DNA of 64,000 nt from Acidihalobacter aeolianus (GCF_001753165.1 NZ_CP017448.1:3289183-3353182); one strand, 5' to 3'. Counted from the first letter of the stretch, positions 36,147 through 46,855 are shown. Made by a program: numbers and translations. Notes: generated from the letters alone by a model not told the origin.

Positions 36147-37850
36147 GTAACTACTCAGCTAATTCTCAGAGATCGCCAGAGCAAAAGCCGGTAGCTTGCG
36201 ATCGAATACTAGGCGCAACGCCTCCGAAGCCGTGACCCCCTGCTTTCGGCAGGTCGATAGATATCCCCGTATGCGGCAAAACATCGCGGCACCCTCCAGG
36301 CTGCGGAAGCAGCCGGAGATCTTCTGCTGCACTTTGGTCATACGGATATCGTTCTCCGCCTGATTGTTCGTGAACGGCACATTGACGTCCACCATGAAAC
36401 GCAGCACATCGTCTTCATAGGCCATCAGACGCTCCAGCAGATTGCGGGCCTTGCTCCGCTTGATCCGCCCCCGAGGCTTGTTGTCGGGTGGTTTTTCCGG
36501 CTCAGGGCATTCCAGTTGCCCCGCCTCGAGCACATCTCGGTAGCGCTGCCGGTAAGCATTGGCCTCGGTCAGCGGCAGGATGCCGCCAGCGTTCTCGACG
36601 GCCTGATGAATCTCTCTGAGCAGCTTGCCCATCGCTTCCGCCCATTGTTGTCCGTCCTGCTCGAATGCTCGTTCCAGTTCGCGCAGGTGGTGGGCATTGC
36701 ACAGGGCATGGGTGCAGTCCCGATAACGGTAATAGGGTTTCCAATGGTCATGACACAGCACACCGCGGAACCGTGGCAGGATCCCGATCGCGTCCATCGC
36801 CTCCTGGCCTCGCTTACTGTGGACCTGATAATGCGTCCAATCAGCATTGGACAGACCATGCAGCCAATGGCGTTTGCCATCAATGTTGACCCCGGTCTCG
36901 TCGGCATGAGCGGACACGGCTTTGGCCAATGCCGTTTTGCTGATCGCCTCAAAGGCCGCCAGGCGGGTAAATGCCTCGCGATTGAAGTTCACCAGTGAAC
37001 CATCGCTCAAAGGGATGCCCAACTGATCGGCAAAGTAATCCTGGATCCGCTTGTAGGGCAAGAGCTGATATTGGGACAGATAGACGGCATGGGCCTTGAG
37101 GCCGGAACCATACTGCACCTTCTTATCCACCCCTTCCGGGAATGAAGCCACAAAACGTTGGCCTGATTCATTCTCCAGGATCTGCGCCCGATACTCGGTC
37201 ACGATCCGGCTGATGTCGATATCAAAAACCTGGCGAGTCTCGAAACCCGCCTCGGTATAGCAGCCTTTCGGCAAGCGACGACGATCGATCTTGAGGACCT
37301 CGATCTCATCGGGATGCTCGACCGGGCGCAAGGTCTTGCCCACGTGCCCCGGCTGGCCACCGGAAGGTCGGCTTGAGCGCACACGCTGGCTGCGTGGCCG
37401 ATTGGGATCCGATGCCGGCGGCTGACTGCTGTTGCGGCTATTGAGCCCGAGACGGTTGAGTAACACGACGAACAACATGAGCATCATCTCGATACTGGCG
37501 CGGAGTGCCGGAGATAGGTCTTTCTCCTGCTCCAGTTGCGCCCTGACCTGTGCCAGGGTGATCTCGATATCGACGCCGTCGATCCGCACGCAAGACTGCT
37601 CCAAAGAAGTAATGAAGCTATTATCTCACGGGTTTTGAAGTGCCAATTTTCTCGTTTGTAAGGCGATCTGGCGGCGTAAAATAATTGACTGACGGTGGGG
37701 CAGTGCCTCGCGTGATGTCGCAAGGAAGACTACGCCTCTGTCGCTTTCGGAGACCAATAATCGCACTCGTTACAGCGCCGCCATATTTTCAAAAAAACTA
37801 CCAAAAACCCTGTCAAGTACTTTTTGTAATTATTTTCACTGAGTAGTTAC
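36147..37850 (-). mobile_element. IS66-family element, copy 1
   Basis: A 1704-bp element bounded by perfect 12-bp terminal inverted repeats GTAACTACTCAG. It carries a single tnpC-type gene and no tnpA/tnpB, as in the ISBst12-like branch. The transposase is identical to that of copy 2 at 51132-52835, so movement was recent. No direct target duplication is seen (TGAGCGAA left, GCTTATTC right), although IS66 elements normally make 8 bp. Confidence 0.9.
36159..37604 (-). CDS. tnpC: IS66-family transposase, copy 1
   Basis: A 481-residue DDE transposase. Features: an N-terminal leucine zipper-like helix, a Pro/Arg-rich linker (SSQPPASDPNRPRS), a zinc-finger-like N region, the DDE core (AHADETGVNIDGKRHWLHG, VLCHDHWKPYYRY, NNQAENDIRMTKVQQKISG) and the C-terminal extension CRIRGYLSTCRKQG. 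The first start is TTG at 37604; a GTG 15 bp inside is an alternative. The stop codon abuts the terminal repeat. Confidence 0.93.
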   Translation of the reverse strand: MEQSCVRIDGVDIEITLAQVRAQLEQEKDLSPALRASIEMMLMLFVVLLNRLGLNSRNSSQPPASDPNRPRSQRVRSSRPSGGQPGHVGKTLRPVEHPDEIEVLKIDRRRLPKGCYTEAGFETRQVFDIDISRIVTEYRAQILENESGQRFVASFPEGVDKKVQYGSGLKAHAVYLSQYQLLPYKRIQDYFADQLGIPLSDGSLVNFNREAFTRLAAFEAISKTALAKAVSAHADETGVNIDGKRHWLHGLSNADWTHYQVHSKRGQEAMDAIGILPRFRGVLCHDHWKPYYRYRDCTHALCNAHHLRELERAFEQDGQQWAEAMGKLLREIHQAVENAGGILPLTEANAYRQRYRDVLEAGQLECPEPEKPPDNKPRGRIKRSKARNLLERLMAYEDDVLRFMVDVNVPFTNNQAENDIRMTKVQQKISGCFRSLEGAAMFCRIRGYLSTCRKQGVTASEALRLVFDRKLPAFALAISEN

Positions 37851-37911
37851 GCTTATTCAAGGCACTTCTTCCCGACAAGACCAACCTGTCTGTAATCTCT
37901 GAAATCTTCAA

Positions 37912-39056
37912 TCAACAACAATCCAGCATCACGCGCAACATGCGCTTGGCTGGGTCAGGGCCGGCATAGGCGAGGCCAAGTTTGAGGCTCGCGTCAGGTT
38001 TCCAGCTGCTCTCCGCCCAGCTTTGCACGTCGAAACCTGCTACGAAACGTGCGAAACCGTCAAATACGCGCGGGCCTCGATATTCCAGGCCACTTTGAAC
38101 GAAGAGGCGTTTGAGAGTGGTGGGCACCGGCCAGAGCAGATAACCGCCTCCGCCGTAATACTGCCATTGTCCACAGCGATGAGACCAGAGTGAGCTCAGC
38201 TTTTCAAAGCTGAGTGAATAATCGCTTGGGTGCTGATTTGCGAAATATCGCGGCCCCAGATGCGAGCTTTGGTGCATCAACTCAACACGCAGCGAGTTGG
38301 CGCCCCGTCGCCAAGTGATTGGAATGCCGACGGTGAAGTCCGTGTTGACCAGTTCGGGTGAAGCAACGTCGAGATTGAATTGCGAGAATGCACCGGCCGC
38401 GAAATCGATTTGCATTTGCCCGCCGAAAGGAGCCGCTGTGTCCAGCGGTAAAGTCCCAGCGTTCCGCCATAGCCGACGGCACCTACGTGATAGATGCCAA
38501 ATGGCATCCGGTATTCACGGTAGCTGACGAAGAACTCCGGTTCTTTGGGGTCGGCGAACAACGGATGGAACAAGGACCCGCGCGGGAAATATTCACCGCC
38601 GGTCAGGATGAAGGGGCGCTCCTCCGGATTGCTCGCTGCCGAACGCGTCCGTGTCGCTTGGCCCGCGCGCCTCTGCACGCGTACCGAAACAATGCCTGGA
38701 ACATTCTGCAGCAACAGCAGAATCGTCATCCCGGAACCCTTCCAGGTCGGCGGGGGTGTTACAACCACGTAGCCGCTTCGGAAGGTCAACCGATAGTTGC
38801 CAGCAGACCAGCCGAGATTGCGCTGCAATAGCGCGTCCGTGTAGCCCTCTATATAAGTGGGTGAGATGATTGCAGTGGTCGCCGCACCATACGCCGGTAG
38901 CGCCAGAGCCAGCATTCCAAACCACAGTGCGCAGCATAATTTCACGGGCTTTATGCTTCTCCCCACAGTAGCGCTGTTCGCGAATCTCGAACCACCGCGC
39001 CCTGGTGTCACCTGATGCCTTGATTCCCGGTCAATCGCGTTAGCTATTTTTTTCAA
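37912..39056 (-). pseudogene. DUF1207 outer-membrane-type protein, broken by one frameshift
   Basis: Two overlapping minus-strand frames together make one DUF1207 protein. The first (39056 to about 38440) has a signal region (FGMLALALPAYG) and EYFPRGSLFHPLFADPKEPE, FFVSYREYRMPFGIYHVGAV, GYGGTLGLYRW. The second continues as DTAAPFGGQMQIDFAAGAFS, QFNLDVASPELVNTDFTVGI, LMHQSSHLGPR, ending at 37912. One G missing near 38442 (CGCTGGACA where CGCTGGGACA is expected) explains the break. Function of DUF1207 is unknown. Both halves are well conserved, so the mutation is recent or a sequencing error. Confidence 0.75.
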
Positions 39057-39135
39057 AATAAGCGTTTAAATTGGGTAATGATGCGGTGAGCACTCAGCAC
39101 AGAGAAATGACGAAGACCCGCCGCACTGTAGTGCC

Positions 39136-40530
39136 TCAGCGCGCCCCGAGCGCCGTCAGACCAAAGGCTTCGGTCAGGGTCGGATGGGGATGGATGGCCT
39201 CGGCCACCTGTTCCAGGGTCAGACCGTGGCGCACAATGAGCTCGGCCTCGCCCATGAGATCGGCGGCGCCTTCGACCAGGGCGTGGATGCCGACCACGCG
39301 GCGATCGTCCTTGCGATAGACCAGGCGTAGCCGGCCGAAAGCGTCGCCGCTGATCTGTGCACGCGCGTCAATCCGATAATCGTACTCGGCCACCGTCACG
39401 TCGAGCCCTGCCGCTCGGGCGGCTTCCGCGGTGAGTCCGGCCATGCCCAACTCCGGATAGGAGAAGATCACCGCGCTGTTGTACTCGGGGCGCGGATAAG
39501 CTGCCGGCGCGCCGAGCAGGTGGCGGGCGACGGCCAGCGCCTGCGCGGTGGCCCAGTGCGCGAACATCGGGTTGCCTACCAGATCGCCGGTGGCGTAGAT
39601 GCCGGGTTCGTCGGTCTGCAACGTCTCACCAACCTTGATGCCGTGGCGGTCATGCTGGACCGCGGTCGTCTCCAGACCGAGGCCATCGACATTGGGATGA
39701 CGGCCGGCGACGATGGCTACTACCTGGGCATCAACCTCATACGCTTTCCCGTCGCGCGTGTAACGGACGACATGCCGGCACTCCTCCCCCTCGATAGCTT
39801 CGACCGACACGCCAGTCTGTACGTCGATGCCGTCCACCTGGAGCCTTTCTGCGAGCAGGTTTGCAAGCACGTCGTCCACCGGTCCGAGGATGCGCGGCAT
39901 GGCTTCCAGCAGGGTCACGCGGGCGCCGAGCATGGCGAATATCTGCGCCATCTCCACTCCGATGGGGCCACCGCCGATCAGGGTCAGTGACCTCGGAACG
40001 AAACCGATCTCGATGAGACCCCGCGAGTCGAGCACGCCGGGCAGATCCGCGCCAGGAATGGGTAAGCGCGACGCGACGGAGCCGGTGGCCAAAATGACGT
40101 TATCGAAACCGACTTCACGTCTCTCCCCGGCCGCTTCGATCACAGCCGTGCGCGGCCCTGTGAGGCGGGCGCGTCCGAACACCACTTCCAGTTCGGGCAA
40201 TTCCCTGGCCTTGGCCAGAGCGCCTTGCGCGCGACTGTTGAGAATATGGTGTTTGCGGGTCTGCACCACGCTCCAGTCGACGCTGACGGTATTTGCGTCA
40301 GATCCAGGCAGACCAAATTCGGCCGCACGTCCGAGTTCGCGGCGGCGTGCTGCGGTTTCACGGAATATCTTGGACGGTATGCAACCCTCGAACAGACAGG
40401 TGCCACCCAAACCCCGACCGGCCTCAACCAGCATGACATGCTTGCCGGCCTGCGCCAGAGCCATGGCGGCAGGCGTGCCGCCCGGTCCGCCGCCGATAAT
40501 GAGTACGTCGTACCGCGTGTCTGAACTCAT
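39136..40530 (-). CDS. Dihydrolipoamide-dehydrogenase-like flavoprotein
   Basis: A 464-residue class I pyridine nucleotide-disulfide oxidoreductase. It has the FAD motif IIGGGPGGTPAAMALAQ, the redox-active disulfide GGTCLFEGCIPSK, the NAD motif TLIGGGPIGVEMAQIFA and the C-terminal catalytic HPHPTLTE (His-Glu pair). This is a complete lipoamide dehydrogenase active site. No 2-oxoacid dehydrogenase or lipoate genes are adjacent; instead it is the last gene of a CDF/RND operon, 50 bp after the CDF gene. It could serve a lipoate-binding sulfur-oxidation protein elsewhere, or act as a metal or disulfide reductase. MerA-type extra Cys are absent. Confidence 0.85.
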   Translation of the reverse strand: MSSDTRYDVLIIGGGPGGTPAAMALAQAGKHVMLVEAGRGLGGTCLFEGCIPSKIFRETAARRRELGRAAEFGLPGSDANTVSVDWSVVQTRKHHILNSRAQGALAKARELPELEVVFGRARLTGPRTAVIEAAGERREVGFDNVILATGSVASRLPIPGADLPGVLDSRGLIEIGFVPRSLTLIGGGPIGVEMAQIFAMLGARVTLLEAMPRILGPVDDVLANLLAERLQVDGIDVQTGVSVEAIEGEECRHVVRYTRDGKAYEVDAQVVAIVAGRHPNVDGLGLETTAVQHDRHGIKVGETLQTDEPGIYATGDLVGNPMFAHWATAQALAVARHLLGAPAAYPRPEYNSAVIFSYPELGMAGLTAEAARAAGLDVTVAEYDYRIDARAQISGDAFGRLRLVYRKDDRRVVGIHALVEGAADLMGEAELIVRHGLTLEQVAEAIHPHPTLTEAFGLTALGAR

Positions 40531-40580
40531 GGTGTTCTCCTCCTATGCACGTGAATCAAATACGGTGTGTCCAAGCGGAT

Positions 40581-41840
40581 TCAGGCGCCGTCCTGGCCGT
40601 GTTCATGCCGGTTTGGAGCGTGCGTGTCGACGTCCACTGGGGCGGCATCAAGCGTGATGCCCGCACTTTCGAGCAGTTCGGCCAGGGCCGTTTCCAACGG
40701 CGTATCGGGTGCGAAACGCACCCGTTCGGCGTTCTGACGGATCAGCCAGGCCGCCAGCTTGATGCCCTTGCCGCGCGTCGTGCCGCGGTAGGGATTGGCG
40801 ATCCAGACGCTTTGCACCTGATCGGCGTCGGGGCCGGCCTCTTCCACGCGCAGCCAGGCCGCCTGACCGAAACGGTTGGCCAGCGTTTGACGGTCGTCCT
40901 CGAACAGGGTGATATTCCGGCGGTGGGCGCTTGCCGCGGGTTCGAAGTGCAGCGCGACGGTTTCCAGCCGCGGCAGTTTCGCCCGCAGCGTCGCCTCCAG
41001 TTGATCGACCACTTCGTGGGCGGCTCTCAGGCCGGACGGCACGACCTCGACCGTGGCCGCCAGGAACAGCGCGCTGCCGGCTCGACGCAGAATCACGTCA
41101 CGCGCGGTCTGTACGCCTGGATGATGCACCAGCGTTTCCAGGACCAGCTTGCGCTCATCGCCCACCGCCGCGGCATCGAGCAGGGACAGTATGCCGTCGT
41201 GGAGCACTTCCCAGGCACCGTGCAGGATCAGCAGCAGGATGATCGCCACGGCGATCTGCTCGGCATAGGGCAAGCCCAGCGCATGTGCGACGACGCCGAT
41301 GATGACGACGAAGCCCGCCCCGATGTCGCCCAGCCAGTTGGCCGCGTCGCTGCGCAAACCGGGCGAGCTGAGGCGGATCGCGGCGCGCCGCTCGGCGTAG
41401 AAAAACACCCCCTGCAGGACGAGCAGGACGGCGATGAACGCGCCGGTCAGACCCGGCATGGCCGCCGGCGCATCGCGCACGTCGAGCACACTGCGCAGAA
41501 TCTCGTAGCCGGCGGCCAGGACGGCGAACCCGCTGAGTACGGCTGCCAGATCCTCCAGTTTGTGCAACCCGAGCGGAAAGCGCGCGGAGCGATGGGTGGA
41601 GAAGCGCACCGCGGCATAGATCAGCAGCGCGCCGACGACGTCGGACAGGCTGTGCACCGCGTCGGCCATCACGATGAGGCTGCCGCTCCACCAGGCCCAG
41701 CCAAGTTTGGCCAGCCCCAGAACGCTGTTGAAGGCGGTGGAAGCCAGCATCCAGCGGCGCTTTTCAATCTCGGCGGTGCTGAGTCCCAAATTTGTTTCCG
41801 CGGATGAATTGAGCTGATCCGCAAGAGACTGTTGAGTCAT
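40581..41840 (-). CDS. Cation diffusion facilitator metal exporter
   Basis: A 419-residue inner-membrane CDF protein. The membrane part has LIVMADAVHSLSDVVGALLI (the H-x3-D metal site) and a second HxxxD-like site at WLGDIGAGF (Asp-based). A CDF C-terminal cytoplasmic domain (VHHPGVQTARDVILRRAG and VALHFEPA) follows. The extra 80 C-terminal residues are not typical. The frame is open to 42005 but the ATG at 41840 avoids overlapping the RND gene and starts MTQQSLADQL. It is 11 bp after the RND gene. Family substrates are Zn, Fe, Co or Mn. Confidence 0.88.
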   Translation of the reverse strand: MTQQSLADQLNSSAETNLGLSTAEIEKRRWMLASTAFNSVLGLAKLGWAWWSGSLIVMADAVHSLSDVVGALLIYAAVRFSTHRSARFPLGLHKLEDLAAVLSGFAVLAAGYEILRSVLDVRDAPAAMPGLTGAFIAVLLVLQGVFFYAERRAAIRLSSPGLRSDAANWLGDIGAGFVVIIGVVAHALGLPYAEQIAVAIILLLILHGAWEVLHDGILSLLDAAAVGDERKLVLETLVHHPGVQTARDVILRRAGSALFLAATVEVVPSGLRAAHEVVDQLEATLRAKLPRLETVALHFEPAASAHRRNITLFEDDRQTLANRFGQAAWLRVEEAGPDADQVQSVWIANPYRGTTRGKGIKLAAWLIRQNAERVRFAPDTPLETALAELLESAGITLDAAPVDVDTHAPNRHEHGQDGA

Positions 41841-41851
41841 GTTTCGAATTT

Positions 41852-44800
41852 CTAGTCGGATGCGGGAGACGAATCGGGGTAACGGTGCCGATACAGCAGA
41901 TAAAGCAGCACCGGCACGACCAGCAGCGTGAGGAACGTACCCACGATCAAGCCGCCGATGGCGACCACGGCGAGCGGCGACAATCGTTCGAGACCCACGG
42001 CCCATTCCAAGGCCACGGGCACCATGCCGACGGATGCGGCGGCCGCGGTCATCAGGATGGGCCGGGTCCGCAGGTCGACCGCCTGTAATATGGCCTGCTT
42101 GAGCGGGACTCCCTGTTTGAGCGCCTCCTGCGCGAAGTCCACCAGCAGGATGCCGTTCTTGACGATGATCCCCATCAGCAGGATCAGCCCCATGAACGAG
42201 GGCATGCAGCTGTGCTTGCCGGCAATCAGCATGGCCCAGGCCGCGCCGATCACGGCCAGTGGCAGGGTCACCAGAATCGCAATCGGACTGACGAACGAAC
42301 GGAAGGCGATTACCAGCACCACGGCGAGCAGTATGATGCCCAGCGCCAGTGATTGCCCCAGACGGACGAACGAGGCATTCATTTCCTTGATCTCACCCTC
42401 GTGGCTGAGCGTGTACCCACGCGGCAATGCAAACCCCTTTAGCGCCTGGTCGACATGAGTATTCAGCGCACTGACCGAGATATTGCGCCGATACCCGATC
42501 ACGTCCACGGTGCGCTGCAGGTTCTGATGCGTGTATGCGGTCGGTGCGTATACGGTCTTTACACGGGCCACCTGCGCAAGCGGCACGATACGACCGTCCG
42601 GCGTCGTGATGTTAAGCGCGGCGACGGCGGCGGCGCTCGAGCGCTGACCAGGTAGCAGTCGCACCCACACCGGGATGCTGCTCTGGTTCGGAACCAGGAT
42701 ACTTCCGGCCGGCATGCCATTGATCTGGGAGGCCACCTGCTTGGCGATGGCGGTGGGCGTCAGGCCGTAAGCGGCCGCCTGGGTCGGGTCGACATTGAGC
42801 TGCAGGCGTTGCGAATCACCCTGCCAACTGCGTTCGATGCCGGTGAAGCCACCAACCTTGCCCAAGCGTTGCTCGAGTTCGCCAGCCAGACGGTTAAGAA
42901 CCTGCCAGTCCGGTCCGCTGACCATCAGATCGACAGTACCGCGGATCGAGGACAGCGGTGTGGCGCCGTACACCACCGCGTTTGCATCGATCACGCCCGG
43001 AATGGCGCGAACGCGCCGTTGTATCTCTCGGTCGATCTGGAAGAGGGTGCGATTGCGGTGAAAGCGATCCACCAGGTTGATGGTCGCCATGCCCTGCTGA
43101 AAGGTACGCGATGCACCGAAGGATTTGTCCTCAGGCTCGGCGCCAACCACTGTCGATGTAGACAACAGCCAGGCCGGTTTGACCGAGGCGCGGATCGCGG
43201 CGTCCACCTGCTCGGCGATGCGTTTCATATCTGCGGCGTCGGTGTCAGGTTGCGCTTCGAAGCTGATTTGCGCAATGCCGGTATCCATCAAGGGCATGAG
43301 TTCGCGTCCCACCACTGGCAACTGCTTGAGTGACGCACCGGTGAGTAAAAACGCCACGATCAGCACCCGCCAGGGATGCTTGAGTGCCAGCGTAACGGCG
43401 AAGGCATAGAAGCGCTTGAGTGGATTCAAACCCCAGCGCTCAAAATACAGCAGCGGACCGCGCAGGGGATCGCGTGCGCCGGGTTTGATGATCCAGGGCG
43501 TGAGCAGCGGGATGATGGTGACGGCCACGACGAACGAGGCGACAAGCGCGACGATCAGCGTGACCGAAAGCGGACGCAACACGGTTTGCACATAACCGCC
43601 GATGAACACGATGGGCAACAGCACCACGGCGTTGCTGAGCGTGCCCGAAAGCACAGCCAGCATGACTTCCTGCGTGCCGTTGGCGGCCACGGCGAGGCCG
43701 GACTCGCCGTGCTCGCGCATGCGCCGCTCGATGTTCTCGATCACCACGATGGCGTCGTCGGCCAGCAAACCCACGGCAATGATCACGGCAGTCAAGGTGA
43801 CCATGTCGAACTCGAAGCCGATCAGTTTCATCACCAGAAAGGTGAGCAGATAGGTGAACGGCAGCGAGAGCGCGGTCACGAAAGCGGCGCGGGTGTCGGC
43901 CAGGAACAGAAGAATGACGAATACGGTCATGATGACGGCGTCGCGCAGCGCGCCAAGCATGTTGTCGACGGTCAGATTGATGAGCCGCAGCTGGCCGTCG
44001 GTGCGCTGGATGTCGAGCATCGGGAACTCGGAGCGGACCTGCGGCAGCGCGGCATCGATGGCGCGTGCCACAGTGGCGGAATAGCCGTCGTTGCCGCGCA
44101 GCATCGAAATGGCGATGGCGGGCTTGTCGTTGCCGAAATACATCGACGTCGGGTCTGCGCTACCCCACTGCACTTGTCCGAGATCGCCCAGGCGTACCAG
44201 CCCGCCGCCGGGCATCGGCACCTGGATGTTGGCGACCTGCCCCGGCGTGTGTTTCAGAGCGTTGAGGGTCAGCAGGAAACGGTAGCCCTCGCGGTGTACC
44301 AATCCCATGGGGGCGGTCACGTTGCTTGCCGCGATGGCCGATGCCACCTGCGGCACGTTCAGGCGATGGGCGGCGAGTTTGGTGCGATCCAGGCTAACCT
44401 GTAGCTGGCGCTGATGGCCGCCGAAGACTTCGACTTCGGCAACGCCGGGGATGCGCAGCAGGCGGTCGCGCAAACTGTTCTCGGCGATGCGTCGTACCTG
44501 ATCGAGGTTCAAGTCAGAATGCTTTGCCGGCGTCAGCCCCAATACGGTCACCGGCTGCGCGGCGCTGGTGATACGGAATATCGTCGGCTGTCGCACGCCT
44601 GCTGGCAGACTGGATTCCACCCGCTTGAGCTCGGTCAGCACCTTGGTGGCGTCGATGTTGATGTCGTAGCCGTAATTGAACTCCACGGTAACTGCCGATA
44701 CCTGGTCGCGGGAGACCGAGGTCACGCGGCGCACGCCGTCGATCGCCGAGAGCTGTGTCTCGATCGGATGGGTGACCTCTTGCTCCACGTCGGTGGCTTC

Positions 44801-44962
44801 CGCGCCCGGCCACTGCGTGACGACACTGATCATTGGGCGGTTGGTGTCAGGAAACAGATTCATGGGCATGGTCAGATAGGCGCCGATGCCTGCGACCACG
44901 ACCAGCACCGCCAGCGCGACAATGACATGCGAACGGTCGAGCAGCTTTTGCATGAAGTTCAT
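41852..44962 (-). CDS. RND efflux pump, inner membrane component
   Basis: A 1036-residue proton-driven transporter of the AcrB/HAE1 type with 12 expected membrane helices and two periplasmic loops. The N-terminus DRSHVIVALAVLVVVAGIGAYL is followed by TQWPGAEATDVEQEVTHPIE. The proton relay is in GLLADDAIVVIENIERRM (two Asp in TM4), with GIIVKNGILLVDFAQEALKQ in TM10. It has no metal-RND (CzcA) signature of Asp-x-Asp-Glu in TM4, so organic substrates are likelier than metals. The start shares one base with the adaptor stop. Confidence 0.92.
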   Translation of the reverse strand: MNFMQKLLDRSHVIVALAVLVVVAGIGAYLTMPMNLFPDTNRPMISVVTQWPGAEATDVEQEVTHPIETQLSAIDGVRRVTSVSRDQVSAVTVEFNYGYDINIDATKVLTELKRVESSLPAGVRQPTIFRITSAAQPVTVLGLTPAKHSDLNLDQVRRIAENSLRDRLLRIPGVAEVEVFGGHQRQLQVSLDRTKLAAHRLNVPQVASAIAASNVTAPMGLVHREGYRFLLTLNALKHTPGQVANIQVPMPGGGLVRLGDLGQVQWGSADPTSMYFGNDKPAIAISMLRGNDGYSATVARAIDAALPQVRSEFPMLDIQRTDGQLRLINLTVDNMLGALRDAVIMTVFVILLFLADTRAAFVTALSLPFTYLLTFLVMKLIGFEFDMVTLTAVIIAVGLLADDAIVVIENIERRMREHGESGLAVAANGTQEVMLAVLSGTLSNAVVLLPIVFIGGYVQTVLRPLSVTLIVALVASFVVAVTIIPLLTPWIIKPGARDPLRGPLLYFERWGLNPLKRFYAFAVTLALKHPWRVLIVAFLLTGASLKQLPVVGRELMPLMDTGIAQISFEAQPDTDAADMKRIAEQVDAAIRASVKPAWLLSTSTVVGAEPEDKSFGASRTFQQGMATINLVDRFHRNRTLFQIDREIQRRVRAIPGVIDANAVVYGATPLSSIRGTVDLMVSGPDWQVLNRLAGELEQRLGKVGGFTGIERSWQGDSQRLQLNVDPTQAAAYGLTPTAIAKQVASQINGMPAGSILVPNQSSIPVWVRLLPGQRSSAAAVAALNITTPDGRIVPLAQVARVKTVYAPTAYTHQNLQRTVDVIGYRRNISVSALNTHVDQALKGFALPRGYTLSHEGEIKEMNASFVRLGQSLALGIILLAVVLVIAFRSFVSPIAILVTLPLAVIGAAWAMLIAGKHSCMPSFMGLILLMGIIVKNGILLVDFAQEALKQGVPLKQAILQAVDLRTRPILMTAAAASVGMVPVALEWAVGLERLSPLAVVAIGGLIVGTFLTLLVVPVLLYLLYRHRYPDSSPASD

Positions 44963-46116
44963 TACCTGCTCTCCGCCAAACCCGTGACGGCAGGATCGCC
45001 GCCGCGCAGTTGCGCCAGCTGCGCGGTCTGCCCCACGACAACCTGCATGCCGGGTTCGAGCTTGCCTGCGACGGCGGCACGTTCGGCGCCGGTCCGCAGC
45101 ACCTGCACATCCACGCGGCGCAGCGTACCTGTCGCATACTTGCCGGTAGCTGCGACGAACACGAATACATGGGCGTGGGTGCCTTCGCCCACCAGCGCAT
45201 CAATCGGTACGGTCAGTGCGTTATCATGCGCCGCCGTATAAACGTTGGCGGGCAACGAACTGCCGCTCGGCAAGCCGAATGGCAACGTTTTCGCTTCCGC
45301 TTCGGCGAAACCCAGGCCTGCCTTGTCCACTGCGGGGGCGACGCGCGTGATTGGCAGCGCCAGGGTCATATCGCCGCTCGAGAGAACAAGCCGGTCGCCC
45401 AGATGCACCAGGGCCAGTTGATCGGCCGCCAGGGTGACGCGCACGACCGCGCCTTTGCCCGCCGTCAAGCGATAGACCGGATGTCCGGGGCCGACCGTGT
45501 CGCCCACCGCGACCAGCCGTTCGGCAACTACGGCGTCCTGCGGGGCGGCGATTTCCGCATAACCCAGCTTGACCTTGAGAGCTGTGATCTGGCTCGCCAG
45601 CGCCTGAGCCTTGGCCTGCGCATCGGCGGCTGCGGTGCGTGCCTGGTCAGCCTGCGAGCGGCTGACGCCGCCGTTGGCCAGCACTTTTTGAATACGCTGA
45701 TACTGACGCTCTGCGTAATCCGCCTCGGCCATTGCCGCGCGGCGCTGTTTTTCCAGAGCGGCAATATCGGCCCGGATCGTGCGCGCGTCGATACGGACCA
45801 GCAACTGCCCGCGCTTGACCGTCACGCCAGCCCGCGGGCCAACGGCGAGCACGGTCCCCTGGATTTGCGGTGACAGCGAAATCACGTCTCGGGCTTCGAC
45901 AACCGCGCTCGTCTGGATTTCTCCGGACACGCTCCCACGCGTAACCTGCGCTGTCTGAAGAGCCCAAGGCGCTGCAGGGGGCGGCGGACTGTCGTCGGCC
46001 TGATGCAGGCGGTATTCGTGCAGGCTGTAGCCTGCCGAAATCAATAAGACCGGAATGAAAACCAGCCACCAGCGGCGGCGTTTATGCGGCACTGCCGCTT
46101 GTTGTTTTTCGGTCAT
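44962..46116 (-). CDS. RND periplasmic adaptor (membrane fusion protein)
   Basis: A 384-residue HlyD/AcrA-type adaptor from the ATG at 46116. A membrane anchor (WWLVFIPVLLISAGYSLHEY) precedes half of the lipoyl domain (VVEARDVISLSPQIQGTVLAVGPR), a helical hairpin (about residues 110-190), the second lipoyl half (YAEIAAPQDAVVAERLVAVGD) and the beta-barrel and membrane-proximal domains. The start overlaps the outer membrane channel gene by 4 bp (ATGA). It links the RND pump to the TolC-type channel, which is disrupted here. Confidence 0.9.
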   Translation of the reverse strand: MTEKQQAAVPHKRRRWWLVFIPVLLISAGYSLHEYRLHQADDSPPPPAAPWALQTAQVTRGSVSGEIQTSAVVEARDVISLSPQIQGTVLAVGPRAGVTVKRGQLLVRIDARTIRADIAALEKQRRAAMAEADYAERQYQRIQKVLANGGVSRSQADQARTAAADAQAKAQALASQITALKVKLGYAEIAAPQDAVVAERLVAVGDTVGPGHPVYRLTAGKGAVVRVTLAADQLALVHLGDRLVLSSGDMTLALPITRVAPAVDKAGLGFAEAEAKTLPFGLPSGSSLPANVYTAAHDNALTVPIDALVGEGTHAHVFVFVAATGKYATGTLRRVDVQVLRTGAERAAVAGKLEPGMQVVVGQTAQLAQLRGGDPAVTGLAESR

Positions 46117-46855
46117 GGTTTGGCTGCTCCAGAGAGAGGTTCTTGAACCGGCGCGGTGCCCGTCATGGCCAACGGCGGTTCGCCGTAGGTGTAACGCAGC
46201 GCGGCATCCGCCTGCCACCAGCCGGCCAGTGTGGCTGTCAGCGCCGCCCGCGACTGTGCCAGCGCCGCTTCGGCAGCGAGCAGGTCGGTGGCCGAACTCA
46301 GGCCGGCCCGGAAGTTTCCGCGTTCGATGCGCGCGCTCTGCAGTGCAGCATCGAGACCAGCCTGCGCTGCAGCGTAGGCCTGCTGTTCTGACCGCCATTG
46401 GGCGATAGCCGCTTCACGCGCTGCTCCCAACGCAAGACGCGCGCTGCGCAGTTTTTGGCGGGCGACAATGGTCGCGGACTGTGCGGCGTCAATGGCGCTG
46501 ATCTGAGCTCCGCCCGACCACAGATTGACTTTCACGCCCAGAGCTAGCTGCCAAGTATGTACAGGATCGTGAAAACCCTGAATGGCGTTCTGATTCCAGC
46601 CGCCATCAATGAAGAACTGAGGCAGCAGACTGCGTTTTGCCGCAGCGAGCTTGTCCTGACTGGCACCGAGGGCGCTTTCTGCAGCCTGCACGCCGGGCGT
46701 CGACAAACCGAGATTTGCCGGCAACGCGCCGGGAGGCGCGGTCAGCGGGGCAATGGTGCCGTCGATCCGACTCTCGCCCATCAGTGCAGCGAGTTGCGCG
46801 CGCAATTTGCGGATACTGCCTTCGACGCCGGCACGCGTTGCGCGAACCTCGGCTA

